Shown piece by piece: positions 1 to 8,010 of a stretch of DNA of 22,087 nt. A program made the position numbers and the translations under genes. Under the pieces are notes generated by a model. The model did no database searches. It was given only the letters and a program-made list of their open reading frames with translations, and was not told the DNA's origin. The DNA is taken from the NCBI GenBank assembly GCA_023410645.1, contig JAEYPQ010000028.1, positions 1-22,087 on the forward strand. The letters run 5' to 3'. Positions within the stretch are counted from its first letter, which is position 1; each line of letters starts with the position of its first letter. This DNA comes from Bacillota bacterium. Its GTDB lineage: Bacteria; Bacillota; Clostridia; TANB77; CAG-465.

Positions 1-1
1 A

Positions 2-55
2 AACTGGCTAAGTCCAAATGAAAAATTAGAAGAATATTATAGTTATAGTAAATAG
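2..55 (+). CDS. C-terminal end of an upstream gene (partial)
   Basis: Frame 2 is open from the window edge and ends at TAG (53-55), encoding NWLSPNEKLEEYYSYSK. The other two forward frames hit stops within the first 25 bases, so this is the only forward frame that can carry a gene tail. Seventeen residues are too few to assign a family. About 100 bases without coding separate it from the promoter of the next gene. Confidence 0.4.
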   Translation, partial: NWLSPNEKLEEYYSYSK

Positions 56-155
56 GTCACTAGTATTTAGGTACTTCAAATCAAGTATTTTCTAAATTAG
101 TGTGACATATGATTGACAAACCTACATGAAAAAAATAGGTAATATACTAATATTA

Positions 156-184
156 TTGATTTTAACATTTAAGTATGTTATAAT
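156..184 (+). promoter_or_regulatory. Sigma-A promoter of the KH-domain gene
   Basis: TTGATT (156-161), a 17-bp spacer and a perfect TATAAT (179-184). It lies about 120 bp before the chosen start, leaving a leader of roughly 110 nt. A TTGACA further up (113-118) has no -10 at usable spacing. Confidence 0.6.
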
Positions 185-304
185 TTACATTACATAATTA
201 ATACTATCTAGAATTTTAATAAATTTGAAGGGAGATGGTTATATTGGGGTAACTATTTGTTCTATAAGTTAATGGAGGTGATTATTAAAATTGGAGGTTT
301 AATT

Positions 305-763
305 ATGATTAATATTTTTAACTTTTTTAAGAAAGGAAAAAAGACAAATGATCATACTTTAAATAACGAGAAATATCACAATACAAGTGAAGAAATTAAT
401 TTAGATTTTATGGAAGGGACGCTTAACCAATATGAAGAGATTTATGATGAATTGTATTATATCCATCAAAGGTTTGATAAGAAATTTATGAAAATCTCTC
501 GGGATGGATTAGTAGCATTCATTAATATTGAAATGCATCCTAATGAAGTTGATACAGATAAGTATGAAGTAGTATATTCATATTTTCAAGATGAAAGATT
601 ATATATATTGGCTTTAAATAAAGAAAAAGTATATGATTCTAAATTAAAAAGATTAGAAGTAAAGGTTCCTAAAAATTTTGTTGGTAGAGTAATAGGAAAA
701 GGTGGAAGAAATATTAAAGAAATCGAAAAAAGTACGGGAATAAGATTAAAAATAAAGGATTAG
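305..763 (+). CDS. Small stand-alone KH-domain protein (putative RNA-binding)
   Basis: A protein of 152 residues. The C-terminal ~35 residues form a KH core: a VPKNFVGRVIGKGG strand-helix-GxxG segment followed by RNIKEIEKSTGIRLKIKD, the pattern that contacts single-stranded RNA or DNA. The first ~115 residues are charged and hydrophilic after a short MINIFNFFKK start, and I do not recognise a family there. There is no signal peptide, so it should be cytoplasmic. ATG 305 is chosen because GGAGG (293-297) lies 7 bases upstream; a TTG at 257 in the same frame has no ribosome binding site. It is monocistronic, with its own promoter and a strong terminator. Usual bacterial KH contexts (KH-R3H Jag, RNase Y, PNPase, PIN-KH ATPases) are longer or carry other domains, so the RNA-binding role is inferred from the KH motif only. 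Confidence 0.75.
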   Translation: MINIFNFFKKGKKTNDHTLNNEKYHNTSEEINLDFMEGTLNQYEEIYDELYYIHQRFDKKFMKISRDGLVAFINIEMHPNEVDTDKYEVVYSYFQDERLYILALNKEKVYDSKLKRLEVKVPKNFVGRVIGKGGRNIKEIEKSTGIRLKIKD

Positions 764-780
764 ATATTTAATGATAAAAA

Positions 781-822
781 TGGAGAGTATTGATGTAAAT
801 AAATCAGTATTCTCTATTTTTT
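781..822 (+). terminator. Intrinsic terminator after the KH-domain gene
   Basis: A 13-bp stem (782-794 with 803-815, three G-U pairs), an 8-nt loop and a T6 run at 817-822. Confidence 0.85.
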
Positions 823-835
823 ATTAAGTATATGT

Positions 836-863
836 TTGACAAATGAATTAATAATGATATAAT
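836..863 (+). promoter_or_regulatory. Promoter of the small membrane protein gene
   Basis: Perfect TTGACA (836-841) and perfect TATAAT (858-863) with a 16-bp spacer, about 50 bp before the start codon. Confidence 0.75.
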
Positions 864-911
864 TTAATGTATATAAAATAGTCTAAAAGTTTTATATTGG
901 AGGAGATTATT

Positions 912-1376
912 ATGGGCTTTTCAATTGTTGGATTATTAATTGCAATTATTATTGTGTTACCAAGCATCATATTTGCTACGAAATTTCCACCTAAAAATAT
1001 ACCAAATGGTGTAGATTCAACAAATAAAATTTTTAATATATTAGAGAACATTGGCCAGATATCATGTTTGACAATAATAGTTATTTCAAAGTATTTATTT
1101 GACAATTTTACAGTTAACATTTGGACGATTATAATTACAATTTCAATTATTTTGTATTATGCACTGTGGATTAGATATGTGGTAAAGGGTGGGGACTATT
1201 CATTACTAGTAAAACCATTTTTATTTATTCCAATTCCACTTGCAATTTTACCAATATTAGTATTCGGAAGTATTGCAATTATGAATAGTGCAATCATACT
1301 TGGAATAGCAACGATTTGTTTAGCTATTGGACATATTACAATTAGTTATGAAAATTATAAATTAACAAGAAAATAA
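912..1376 (+). CDS. Polytopic membrane protein of unknown function
   Basis: A protein of 154 residues, mostly hydrophobic. I count about five membrane spans: residues ~3-24, ~45-64, ~69-90, ~98-118 and ~122-142. The loops are short, with a proline/lysine-rich first loop (KFPPKNIPNG) and a basic tail (ENYKLTRK). No catalytic or transport motif is visible and I do not recognise the family. ATG 912 follows GGAGGAG (899-905) at normal spacing; an in-frame TTG at 897 overlaps that site and is rejected. It is a single-gene unit with a near-consensus promoter and a terminator at 1405. Function unknown. Confidence 0.7.
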   Translation: MGFSIVGLLIAIIIVLPSIIFATKFPPKNIPNGVDSTNKIFNILENIGQISCLTIIVISKYLFDNFTVNIWTIIITISIILYYALWIRYVVKGGDYSLLVKPFLFIPIPLAILPILVFGSIAIMNSAIILGIATICLAIGHITISYENYKLTRK

Positions 1377-1404
1377 AATTTTATATTAGTAATCGAAGAA
1401 ATAC

Positions 1405-1433
1405 AAGCTGGGCATATATAAGTCCAGCTTTTT
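1405..1433 (+). terminator. Intrinsic terminator after the small membrane protein gene
   Basis: Stem AAGCTGGGC (1405-1413) pairs with GTCCAGCTT (1422-1430), one G-U pair, 8-nt loop, then TTTTT ending at 1433. Confidence 0.85.
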
Positions 1434-1483
1434 ATAATAAAAATAAAAAGATAAAGTTCGAATTTTATAGTTTAAAAATAATA

Positions 1484-1517
1484 AATTAGAACATTCTAAT
1501 TAGTAGAAATATATAAT
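1484..1517 (+). promoter_or_regulatory. Palindromic operator and -10 element before the ABC exporter genes
   Basis: An 18-bp dyad, AATTAGAA-CA-TTCTAATT (1484-1501), has perfect 8-bp arms and lies where a -35 box would be relative to TATAAT (1512-1517). No good -35 hexamer is present: the equivalent position reads AGAACA inside the palindrome. This layout suits a promoter controlled by a dimeric regulator bound over the -35 region. No regulator gene is adjacent, so the protein would act in trans. The dyad is seen; the regulation is inferred. Confidence 0.45.
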
Positions 1518-1575
1518 AAAAGTATAACTTAAAGAATAGTTATAGTTAAAGATGCAAAAAGTATTGGAGGGAAAA

Positions 1576-2280
1576 ATGGACAACTTTATTGAATTTATAG
1601 ATGTTAAGAAAAATTATAAAGTAGGAGATGTAGAAATACATGCTTTAAATGGAGCAACATTCACGGTCCCAAAAGGGAAATTTACTATAATCGCTGGTGC
1701 AAGCGGTGCTGGAAAAAGTACAATACTAAATATACTTGGTGGAATGGACACTTTAAGCAGTGGAGATTTTTTTATAGAAGGTAAAAATTTAAGTAATATT
1801 ACAAAAAACGAGATGACAACTTATCGTAGAAATGATATAGGATTTGTTTTTCAATTTTATAATCTTATACCTAATTTAAATGCTTTAGAAAATGTAGAAT
1901 TTGCAGTTGAAGTATGCAAGGATCATTATGATCCAATTGACATATTAAAACAAGTTGGATTAGAAGAAAGAATATATAATTTTCCAGCACAATTATCTGG
2001 TGGTGAACAACAACGTGTTGCAATTGCAAGAGCGCTGGCAAAAAATCCAAAACTTTTATTATGTGATGAACCAACAGGTGCATTAGACTATAATACTGGT
2101 AAAGCAATTCTAAAATTATTACAAAATACTTGTCGTGATACTGGTATGACAGTCGTTGTTGTAACTCATAATTTAGCAATTACGCCAATGGCAGATAGAG
2201 TTATAAAAGTTAAAAATGGTATGATTGATAGCGTAGAAGATAATGAAGAACCAACTCCTGTTGAAAGGATTGAATGGTAA
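1576..2280 (+). CDS. ABC transporter ATP-binding protein, MacB/LolD/FtsE type
   Basis: A protein of 234 residues, the normal length for this class. It has the full set of ATPase motifs: Walker A GASGAGKST (residues 41-49), Q-loop FVFQFYNLIPN, signature LSGGEQQRVAIARA, Walker B LLLCDEPTGALD and H-loop VVVTHN. The GALD D-loop and the Q-loop context are typical of ATPases that drive FtsX/MacB-type permeases, which act as mechanotransmitters or extruders, not importers. ATG 1576 is chosen because GGAGGG (1566-1571) precedes it closely; an ATG at 1552 lacks a binding site. It overlaps the permease gene by one base (TAATG), so the two are translationally coupled. Substrate not determinable. Confidence 0.93.
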   Translation: MDNFIEFIDVKKNYKVGDVEIHALNGATFTVPKGKFTIIAGASGAGKSTILNILGGMDTLSSGDFFIEGKNLSNITKNEMTTYRRNDIGFVFQFYNLIPNLNALENVEFAVEVCKDHYDPIDILKQVGLEERIYNFPAQLSGGEQQRVAIARALAKNPKLLLCDEPTGALDYNTGKAILKLLQNTCRDTGMTVVVVTHNLAITPMADRVIKVKNGMIDSVEDNEEPTPVERIEW

Positions 2281-5200
2281 TGAATAAATCATTATTAAAA
2301 GATATATTTAGAGAGGTAAAGAAATCATTTAGCAAATTTCTTGCAATTCTTGCCATTATTGCAATCTCTGTTGCATTCTTTGTGGGAGTTAGGATGACAG
2401 CACCTGATATGAGGAAAACTGCAGATACATATTTAAAAAATTCGAATTTTATGGATTTTTATTTAGCATCTAATATAGGATTTAATAGTGATGATGTAGA
2501 TAAGGTAAGAAATATTAATGGTGTGAAATCAGTAATGCCGGCATATAGTTTGGATGCAATAATAAATCTAGATGATGAAGGAAGCGTAACTAGAATTCAT
2601 TCCCTGCCAAATAGTAATGATAATAATGAATATATTAATATTCCAACGTTAGTATTAGGTAGACTTCCTGAAAATAGTGGTGAATGTGTGGTAGAAGATA
2701 GTAACTTCTATGAAAATAATTTAAAGATAGGTGATAAGATAAAACTCAAATCTGGCAATGATACAAATATATTGGATAGTTTAGTAACAGATGAATATAC
2801 AATTGTAGGTACAATAAGATCACCTTTGTACGTTACAAAGGATAGAGGAACTACTGATATAGGAGCTGGTAAAATACAATCATATATGGCAATAAATGAA
2901 AGTGATTTTAAAATAGAAGTCTATACAGCATTATATATAACAACAGATATATCGCAAAATTATGATACTTTCAGTGATGAATATAATGAAAAAATAAATA
3001 ATATTAAATCTGAAATTGAAGAGTTAGCACAAAGACGAGAAACAGAAAGATATAATGAAATAAAAGATAAGGCAAACAAAGAATTAAGTGAAAAAGAAAA
3101 AGAATATAATGATGCTGTTAATGAGCAAAATGAACGTGTTACAGATGCAAAAGATGAGATTAATAAAGCTCAAAATCAAGTAAATAACGGATGGAATGAG
3201 TTAAATAAAAATAAATCAGAGTTTAATAAAAGTATGTCATCTGCTAAAGTTAAATTAGAGCAGGCAGAAAATGAAATTAAAGATAATGAGAATAAATATA
3301 ACAATGCATTAAGCGAGCTTAATTCTCAAATTCAACTTGCTAAGGATTCTAATACATATGAGGCACAAAAGGCTATATTTGATGCTACACTAGTTCAGTT
3401 AAATATGATGAAAGATGGTATAGATTCTGGTAAATCACAATTAAATATTCAAAAAGATAATTTAGAGTCTCAAATTAATACTGCAAATTCTGAATTTAAT
3501 AAAGCGCAAACAAAGCTAATTTCGGCACAATCGGATATTAATAATTCAAAAAATGAATTAGAAAAGGGAATACAAGATGCTGATGCAAAATTTAAGGATG
3601 CTGCTAAGAAAATTGAAGAAGCAAAAGAAGATATTGCTTCAATTCCCAAAGTAAACTGGTATGTATTTGATAGAGATGATAATGTTGGATATAATGAATA
3701 TAGCAGTTCTTCAGATAAGATTGATGCAATAGCAGAGATTTTTCCAATAATATTTGTATTTGTTGCTATCTTAATATGTATAACAAGTATGGAAAGAATG
3801 GTAGAGGAACAACGTTTATTTATTGGTACTTCTAAATCCTTGGGATATAGTAATTTTAAAATAATGTTTAAGTATTTAGCTTATTCTTCACTAGCAAGCG
3901 TTATTGGGGCAAGTGTAGGATTATTAATAGGATTTACACTATTCCCTAAATTTATATCAGGCGCATTTCCGTATTCAGTTCCAAATTTAATTATACAATT
4001 TGATTGGATATTTTCTGTAGTTGCGTTACTTTCAAGTATAATGATCACATCTATTTCAGTTATAATTGCATGTCGTAACTCACTAAGAGAAAACGTTGCA
4101 GAACTTACAAGACCAAAATCTCCAAAACCAGGAAAAAAAGTATTTCTAGAAAAGATTACTTTTATATGGAGTAAATTAAAATTTACACAAAAAGTAACTG
4201 TAAGAAATATTTTAAGATATAAGAGTAGATTTTTTATGACTGTAATTGGTATAGCTGGCTGTACTTCATTAATATTAGTAGGATTTGCACTAAATGATGC
4301 TATAAGTGGGATTGGAAATAAACAGTTTAATGAGATATTTAAGTATAATATTTCAATTAATTTAAAAGACAATATATCAAATGAAAAATTAAATAGCATA
4401 TCGGATTCAATCTCAAATATTGAAAATTTCTCTTCTGAGGCAATAGTGTTATCAAAAAGTGTTGATATTATTGGCAAGACAGAAAAAGATTGTACTTTGA
4501 TAGTACCACAAGAGATATCAAAATTAATGAATGTTGTAACTTTTCGAGATAGAACAAATGGAAATAATATTGTACTTAATGATGATGGAATTATTCTTAC
4601 TGAAAAGTTAGCTAATATGTTAAATGTTAAAGTAGGAGATAATATAAAATTAAAAATATCAGATGATAGTACATATGAATTAAAGGTTTCAGCTATTACA
4701 GAAAACTATTTACTGCACTATATGTATATGTCGCCTGATTTATATGAAAAAATATATTCAAATAAACCAAACTATAATCAAATATATTTAAAAATTGATA
4801 ATTTTAATGCAGAAGAAAAAGAGAGTATATCAAAAGAAATAAAAACAAATGATGATGTTTCTGTTATAATATTTAATGATGATTTACTTGGAAGCTTTAG
4901 TGATATGATTAAAAGTATAAATTATGTTGTTGTAATTTTGATAGGATCTGCTGGACTACTTTCTTTAATAGTAATTTATACTTTAACAAATATAAACATT
5001 TCAGAACGAATTAGAGAAATTGCTACAATTAAAGTACTTGGATTCTATGAAAATGAAGTTTCAAAATATGTATTTAGAGAAAATATAATACTAACTGTAA
5101 TTGGATCATTGGTAGGTTTGGTTATAGGAAACTATTTATCTAGTTTTGTAATAACCACATCAGAAATAGATATTTTAATGTTTGGAAGACAAATATATAT

Positions 5201-5318
5201 ACAAAGTTTTATACTATCAGTTATAATTACACTTGTATTTACACTTATTGTAAATGGTATAATGTTAAGAAAATTAAAAAAGATTGATATGGTTGAAGCA
5301 TTAAAAACTATTGAATAA
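2280..5318 (+). CDS. FtsX-type ABC transporter permease with large extracytoplasmic coiled coil
   Basis: A protein of 1012 residues. The order is a short cytoplasmic N terminus, TM1 (~17-37), an outside domain (~38-480), three spans (~487-507, ~530-555, ~575-600) forming a first FtsX unit, TM5 (~653-675), a second outside domain (~680-875) and three final spans forming a second FtsX unit. The outside domain holds a ~210-residue charged helical stretch (~243-455) rich in K, E, N and Q with heptad-like spacing, which I read as coiled coil. Duplicated FtsX units with one preceding ATPase suggest a half-transporter pair that moves a lipid or peptide or transmits force across the membrane. ATG 2280 shares its A with the ATPase stop; ATG 2274 in the same frame is equally possible, with AAAGGA at 2264-2269. 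It is not the ten-span BceB layout, and no sensor kinase is nearby. Substrate unknown. Confidence 0.88.
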   Translation: MNKSLLKDIFREVKKSFSKFLAILAIIAISVAFFVGVRMTAPDMRKTADTYLKNSNFMDFYLASNIGFNSDDVDKVRNINGVKSVMPAYSLDAIINLDDEGSVTRIHSLPNSNDNNEYINIPTLVLGRLPENSGECVVEDSNFYENNLKIGDKIKLKSGNDTNILDSLVTDEYTIVGTIRSPLYVTKDRGTTDIGAGKIQSYMAINESDFKIEVYTALYITTDISQNYDTFSDEYNEKINNIKSEIEELAQRRETERYNEIKDKANKELSEKEKEYNDAVNEQNERVTDAKDEINKAQNQVNNGWNELNKNKSEFNKSMSSAKVKLEQAENEIKDNENKYNNALSELNSQIQLAKDSNTYEAQKAIFDATLVQLNMMKDGIDSGKSQLNIQKDNLESQINTANSEFNKAQTKLISAQSDINNSKNELEKGIQDADAKFKDAAKKIEEAKEDIASIPKVNWYVFDRDDNVGYNEYSSSSDKIDAIAEIFPIIFVFVAILICITSMERMVEEQRLFIGTSKSLGYSNFKIMFKYLAYSSLASVIGASVGLLIGFTLFPKFISGAFPYSVPNLIIQFDWIFSVVALLSSIMITSISVIIACRNSLRENVAELTRPKSPKPGKKVFLEKITFIWSKLKFTQKVTVRNILRYKSRFFMTVIGIAGCTSLILVGFALNDAISGIGNKQFNEIFKYNISINLKDNISNEKLNSISDSISNIENFSSEAIVLSKSVDIIGKTEKDCTLIVPQEISKLMNVVTFRDRTNGNNIVLNDDGIILTEKLANMLNVKVGDNIKLKISDDSTYELKVSAITENYLLHYMYMSPDLYEKIYSNKPNYNQIYLKIDNFNAEEKESISKEIKTNDDVSVIIFNDDLLGSFSDMIKSINYVVVILIGSAGLLSLIVIYTLTNINISERIREIATIKVLGFYENEVSKYVFRENIILTVIGSLVGLVIGNYLSSFVITTSEIDILMFGRQIYIQSFILSVIITLVFTLIVNGIMLRKLKKIDMVEALKTIE

Positions 5319-5329
5319 TTTAATAAGTA

Positions 5330-5358
5330 TTTACTTTTTATGTTAACTGTGATATAAT
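5330..5358 (+). promoter_or_regulatory. Promoter of the 122-residue orphan gene
   Basis: TTTACT (5330-5335), 17-bp spacer, TATAAT (5353-5358). No convincing terminator separates it from the permease gene, so some read-through is possible. Confidence 0.55.
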
Positions 5359-5428
5359 GATGATATATTGTTACTGTTAATCTATACTCTTTTAAACTTA
5401 TAAGAGCATTCCTATTAAGGAGGTACTT

Positions 5429-5797
5429 ATGGAGCAAATTGAATGTATAACTGGTTATGGGGAAGTAATTGCAATAAGTGTGAATTCAAATTATATCCAA
5501 ACGAATTCGTTTGCCTGGTATTTTAATGAAGCAAAGGAAAAACTCAATGCTGCTATTGATTTTTTAACTGGCCTGAATTTAAATGAAGTACAGGGGAAAG
5601 TTATTTCTGAACTAAAAAACAAAATAGCTGCCAGCAAACTTGTGAGACTTTTAAATAATTTAACGTCAATATCTAAAATCAAAGATATCACGACTTATTC
5701 AAAATGGAGAGAATTAATTCCCTTTGAACTTTCGGTTAACTTTAGGGTTATAAGAGAGCTGGATAATTCCCTTACACAATTATTTAATTGCTTGTGA
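5429..5797 (+). CDS. Hypothetical protein, 122 residues
   Basis: I do not recognise this protein. It is soluble, without signal peptide or membrane span: a β-like start (ECITGYGEVIAISVNSNYIQ), then mostly helical sequence with conserved-looking WYFNEAKEKLNAAIDFL and KWRELIPFELSVNFRVIREL. The start is firm: AAGGAGG lies 6 bases before ATG 5429, with a promoter at 5330-5358. It ends in TGA, unlike most genes here, and its codons are visibly less AT-rich than the neighbours (CTG, GCC, CAG and GGG appear), which may point to later acquisition. A strong terminator follows immediately, so it is a single-gene unit. Function unknown. Confidence 0.7.
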   Translation: MEQIECITGYGEVIAISVNSNYIQTNSFAWYFNEAKEKLNAAIDFLTGLNLNEVQGKVISELKNKIAASKLVRLLNNLTSISKIKDITTYSKWRELIPFELSVNFRVIRELDNSLTQLFNCL

Positions 5798-5817
5798 AGT
5801 AGCGAATAAGAAAACTA

Positions 5818-5849
5818 TGATGGGGTCAATGTTTTGACCTCATCTTTTT
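5818..5849 (+). terminator. Intrinsic terminator after the 122-residue orphan gene
   Basis: GATGGGGTCAA (5819-5829) pairs with TTGACCTCATC (5834-5844) with one G-U pair, TGTT loop, T5 at 5845-5849. Confidence 0.92.
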
Positions 5850-5875
5850 GTATCTATATTATTATTTAATTTTTG

Positions 5876-5884
5876 TGATATAAT
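5876..5884 (+). promoter_or_regulatory. Extended -10 promoter of the CCA-adding enzyme gene
   Basis: TGATATAAT is an extended -10 (TGn plus a perfect TATAAT at 5879-5884). No -35 is recognisable, as is common with extended -10 promoters. The expected RNA start is about 5890-5892, at the ribosome binding site GAGGTG (5891-5896), so the leader would be only about 10-12 nt, with the binding site at or near its 5' end. Confidence 0.5.
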
Positions 5885-5902
5885 AATATAGAGGTGCTTA
5901 AT

Positions 5903-7282
5903 TTGAATAAAACAGAAAATATTAATTTGGATATAAAAATTCTAAATGATATTGCAAAAGATATAGATAAAAATAATGGTAGAACTTTTTTTGTTGGTGG
6001 CTATGTTAGAGATAAGTTACTTAAATTAGAAAGTAAAGATATTGATGTTGAAGTTTTTGGAATTGAAATTAATAATTTAAGGAAAATATTATTAAAATAT
6101 GGTAATATTAATGAATTTGGAAATAAGTTTGGAATTTTGAAGTTAACTGGAACTAATATTGAGTTTTCAATACCAAGGAAAGAAAAAAGTATAGGAGAAA
6201 AACATCAGGACTTTGAAATAGATATTGATCCGCATTTATCCTTAATTAGTGCTTCAAAGAGGAGGGATTTCACTATGAATGCATTAATGGAAGATGTCTT
6301 AACAGGTGAAATAATTGATAATTGGAATGGAAAAGAAGATATAGAAAATAAGGTTATAAGACATATTGATGATAGTACTTTCATTCAAGATGAACTTAGA
6401 GTATTAAGAGCTTGTCAATTTGCAGCGAGATTTAATTTCAAGATTTCTGATGAGACAATAAAATTATGTAAAAAGATAGATTGTTCTAATTTACCTAAAG
6501 AAAGAATATATACTGAGCTTGAAAAAGCATTACTTTATTCGAAGAAACCATCTATATTTTTTGAATATGTAAGGCAAATTGGATTATTAGATAAAATTTT
6601 TAAACCACTTGATAAACTAATTGGTTTGAAACAAAATCCAATATATCATCCAGAAGGTGATGTATGGAATCATACTATGATGGTATTGGATGAAGGTGCA
6701 AATATAAAAGAAAAATCAAATTATCCAATATGTTTAATGCTTTCTTGTATATGTCATGATTTAGGTAAAATAACAACCACAAGAATAAAAAATGGAAAAA
6801 TAATATCTTATGATCATGAAAATCAATTACATTTAACAGATAAGTTTCTAAAGAATATTACTGATAATAAGGATTTAATAACTTCTGTAAAAATATTGGT
6901 AAGAAATCATATGAGACCAAATGTTATAGCAAAAAATAATTCTAGCAATAAGGCTATTAGAAAGCTTATAGTAGATACTAGTGGAAAATTAGTAGATATT
7001 AAAGATGCTATTTTACTTTCAAAAGCTGATAGATTAGGTAGAAGTATTAACAACATGAGTGAAGAGGATCTTGAAAAATGGTGGGAAGATAAATTAAGTG
7101 AAATTAACAATAAAGAAACAAAGATAATACCATTTATTACTGGCCATGATTTAATTGATTTAGGTTTTACACCAAATAAAGAGTTTGGAGATATCTTAGA
7201 TTATGCTTTTAAATTGCAGATTGATGGATTTGATAAAGAGGCAATAATAAATAAAATTATAAGAAATAAAAAGAATGGATAG
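5903..7282 (+). CDS. cca: CCA tRNA nucleotidyltransferase / poly(A) polymerase family, with HD domain
   Basis: Class II nucleotidyltransferase that adds CCA (or A) to RNA 3' ends; cytoplasmic, 459 residues. The N-terminal catalytic domain has GGYVRD (residues 32-37), the metal-binding pair D46/D48 in DIDVE, and RRDFTMNAL from residue 120, the NTP-interacting motif. The RNA-binding helical part follows. A C-terminal HD phosphohydrolase domain carries H257 (NHTMM) and H285-D286 (CHDLGK), as in many CCA enzymes that also remove 2',3'-cyclic phosphate. The start is TTG 5903, 6 bases after GAGGTG; an in-frame GTG at 5894 lies inside that binding site. Whether it adds full CCA or only C, C or A cannot be read from the motifs alone, so the symbol is a family-level assignment. 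Monocistronic; its terminator begins inside the last codons. Confidence 0.88.
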   Translation: MNKTENINLDIKILNDIAKDIDKNNGRTFFVGGYVRDKLLKLESKDIDVEVFGIEINNLRKILLKYGNINEFGNKFGILKLTGTNIEFSIPRKEKSIGEKHQDFEIDIDPHLSLISASKRRDFTMNALMEDVLTGEIIDNWNGKEDIENKVIRHIDDSTFIQDELRVLRACQFAARFNFKISDETIKLCKKIDCSNLPKERIYTELEKALLYSKKPSIFFEYVRQIGLLDKIFKPLDKLIGLKQNPIYHPEGDVWNHTMMVLDEGANIKEKSNYPICLMLSCICHDLGKITTTRIKNGKIISYDHENQLHLTDKFLKNITDNKDLITSVKILVRNHMRPNVIAKNNSSNKAIRKLIVDTSGKLVDIKDAILLSKADRLGRSINNMSEEDLEKWWEDKLSEINNKETKIIPFITGHDLIDLGFTPNKEFGDILDYAFKLQIDGFDKEAIINKIIRNKKNG

Positions 7283-7314
7283 ATCTTATTATATAATAAG
7301 ATTTATTCATTTTT
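7271..7314 (+). terminator. Terminator overlapping the end of the CCA-enzyme gene
   Basis: The core is a perfect 20-bp palindrome, ATCTTATTAT/ATAATAAGAT (7283-7302). Pairing continues outward without a break (with G-U pairs) from 7282/7303 to about 7271/7314, so the lower stem includes the last codons and the TAG stop on one side and the T-rich tail TTATTCATTTTT on the other. Confidence 0.7.
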
Positions 7315-7359
7315 ATATGATAAAATTATAAATTAAATAATATAATGATATAAAGTGTA

Positions 7360-7388
7360 TTGATTTTATATAAATAATAATATATACT
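7360..7388 (+). promoter_or_regulatory. Promoter of the adenine phosphoribosyltransferase gene
   Basis: TTGATT (7360-7365), 17-bp spacer, TATACT (7383-7388). The ~60-nt leader contains a small AT hairpin (ATATTAAT around 7422-7437) just before the ribosome binding site; I see no purine riboswitch signature. Confidence 0.6.
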
Positions 7389-7459
7389 TATTCTGTAAAA
7401 AATGAATTTGTAATGTAATATTAATTTATTATTAATATGTAAAAAGAAAGGATGATAAA

Positions 7460-7996
7460 ATGCAAATAATAAAAAACACATTAGGATATGATTTGCCTAT
7501 AAGAACTGAAAAGGATTTCCCAGTAAAAGGAATAGAGTTTATAGATATAAATCCGCTGTTGATGAATAGTCGCATATATAATGATATAATAAATACATTT
7601 TTAACTGAAATTTCAGATAAAAAGATTGATTATATTATTTCTCCAGAAGCAAGAGGATTTATATTAGGTTGCCCAGTTGCAGTTAAAGCAAACATACCTT
7701 TTATACCTGTAAGGAAAAAGGGAAAGTTACCACCCACAACAATTGAGTTAGAAATGGAATATGTAAAAGAATATGGTAAAGATATTCTTTGCCTACCTAA
7801 ACTATTTGATGGGACATATAAGAACAAAAATATCTACATAATTGATGATATTTATGCTACAGGTAATACCTCAAATGCAATTGGAAAAGGAATAATATCT
7901 TTAGGAGGAAATGTAGTAGGAGTAGGTAGTTTAATAAACATAATTGAACTTAATAAGGATAAAGTGTTTTCAATAGTTGATGTAAAAGAAGATTAA
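7460..7996 (+). CDS. apt: Adenine phosphoribosyltransferase
   Basis: Purine salvage enzyme that joins adenine and PRPP to give AMP; cytoplasmic, 178 residues, the usual size. Family landmarks are present in order: GIEFIDINPLL (24-34, family PGIxFxDITPLL), SPEARGFILG (61-70), the flexible-loop VRKKGKLP (84-91), EYG (104-106) and the PRPP-binding loop IIDDIYATGNT (127-137) with the acidic pair D129-D130. The usual ATGGT is ATGNT here, a mild change. ATG 7460 follows AAAGGA (7446-7451). It is a single-gene unit with its own promoter and terminator; a second purine salvage gene (hpt) lies 2 kb away on the other strand. Confidence 0.9.
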   Translation: MQIIKNTLGYDLPIRTEKDFPVKGIEFIDINPLLMNSRIYNDIINTFLTEISDKKIDYIISPEARGFILGCPVAVKANIPFIPVRKKGKLPPTTIELEMEYVKEYGKDILCLPKLFDGTYKNKNIYIIDDIYATGNTSNAIGKGIISLGGNVVGVGSLINIIELNKDKVFSIVDVKED

Positions 7997-8010
7997 ATTG
8001 TTTAATTTGG

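Noticed and set aside
113..148. TTGACA followed by TATACT as a promoter
   Set aside because: The spacer is 24 bp, too long; TTGATT-17-TATAAT at 156-184 is better.
848..1120. Minus-strand open frame of 90 codons
   Set aside because: It lies opposite the small membrane protein gene, has no ribosome binding site and reads as low-complexity hydrophobic shadow.
1871..2179. Minus-strand open frame opposite the ABC ATPase
   Set aside because: Antisense shadow of conserved ATPase motifs; composition is unnatural (long L/H/Q runs).
3881..4477. 198-codon minus-strand frame opposite the FtsX-type permease
   Set aside because: Shadow frame: the plus-strand protein is a full-length family member across this interval, and no start signal is seen.
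7389..7459. Purine riboswitch before apt
   Set aside because: The leader is only ~60 nt, lacks the conserved purine-aptamer core and loop-loop elements, and is simply AT-rich.
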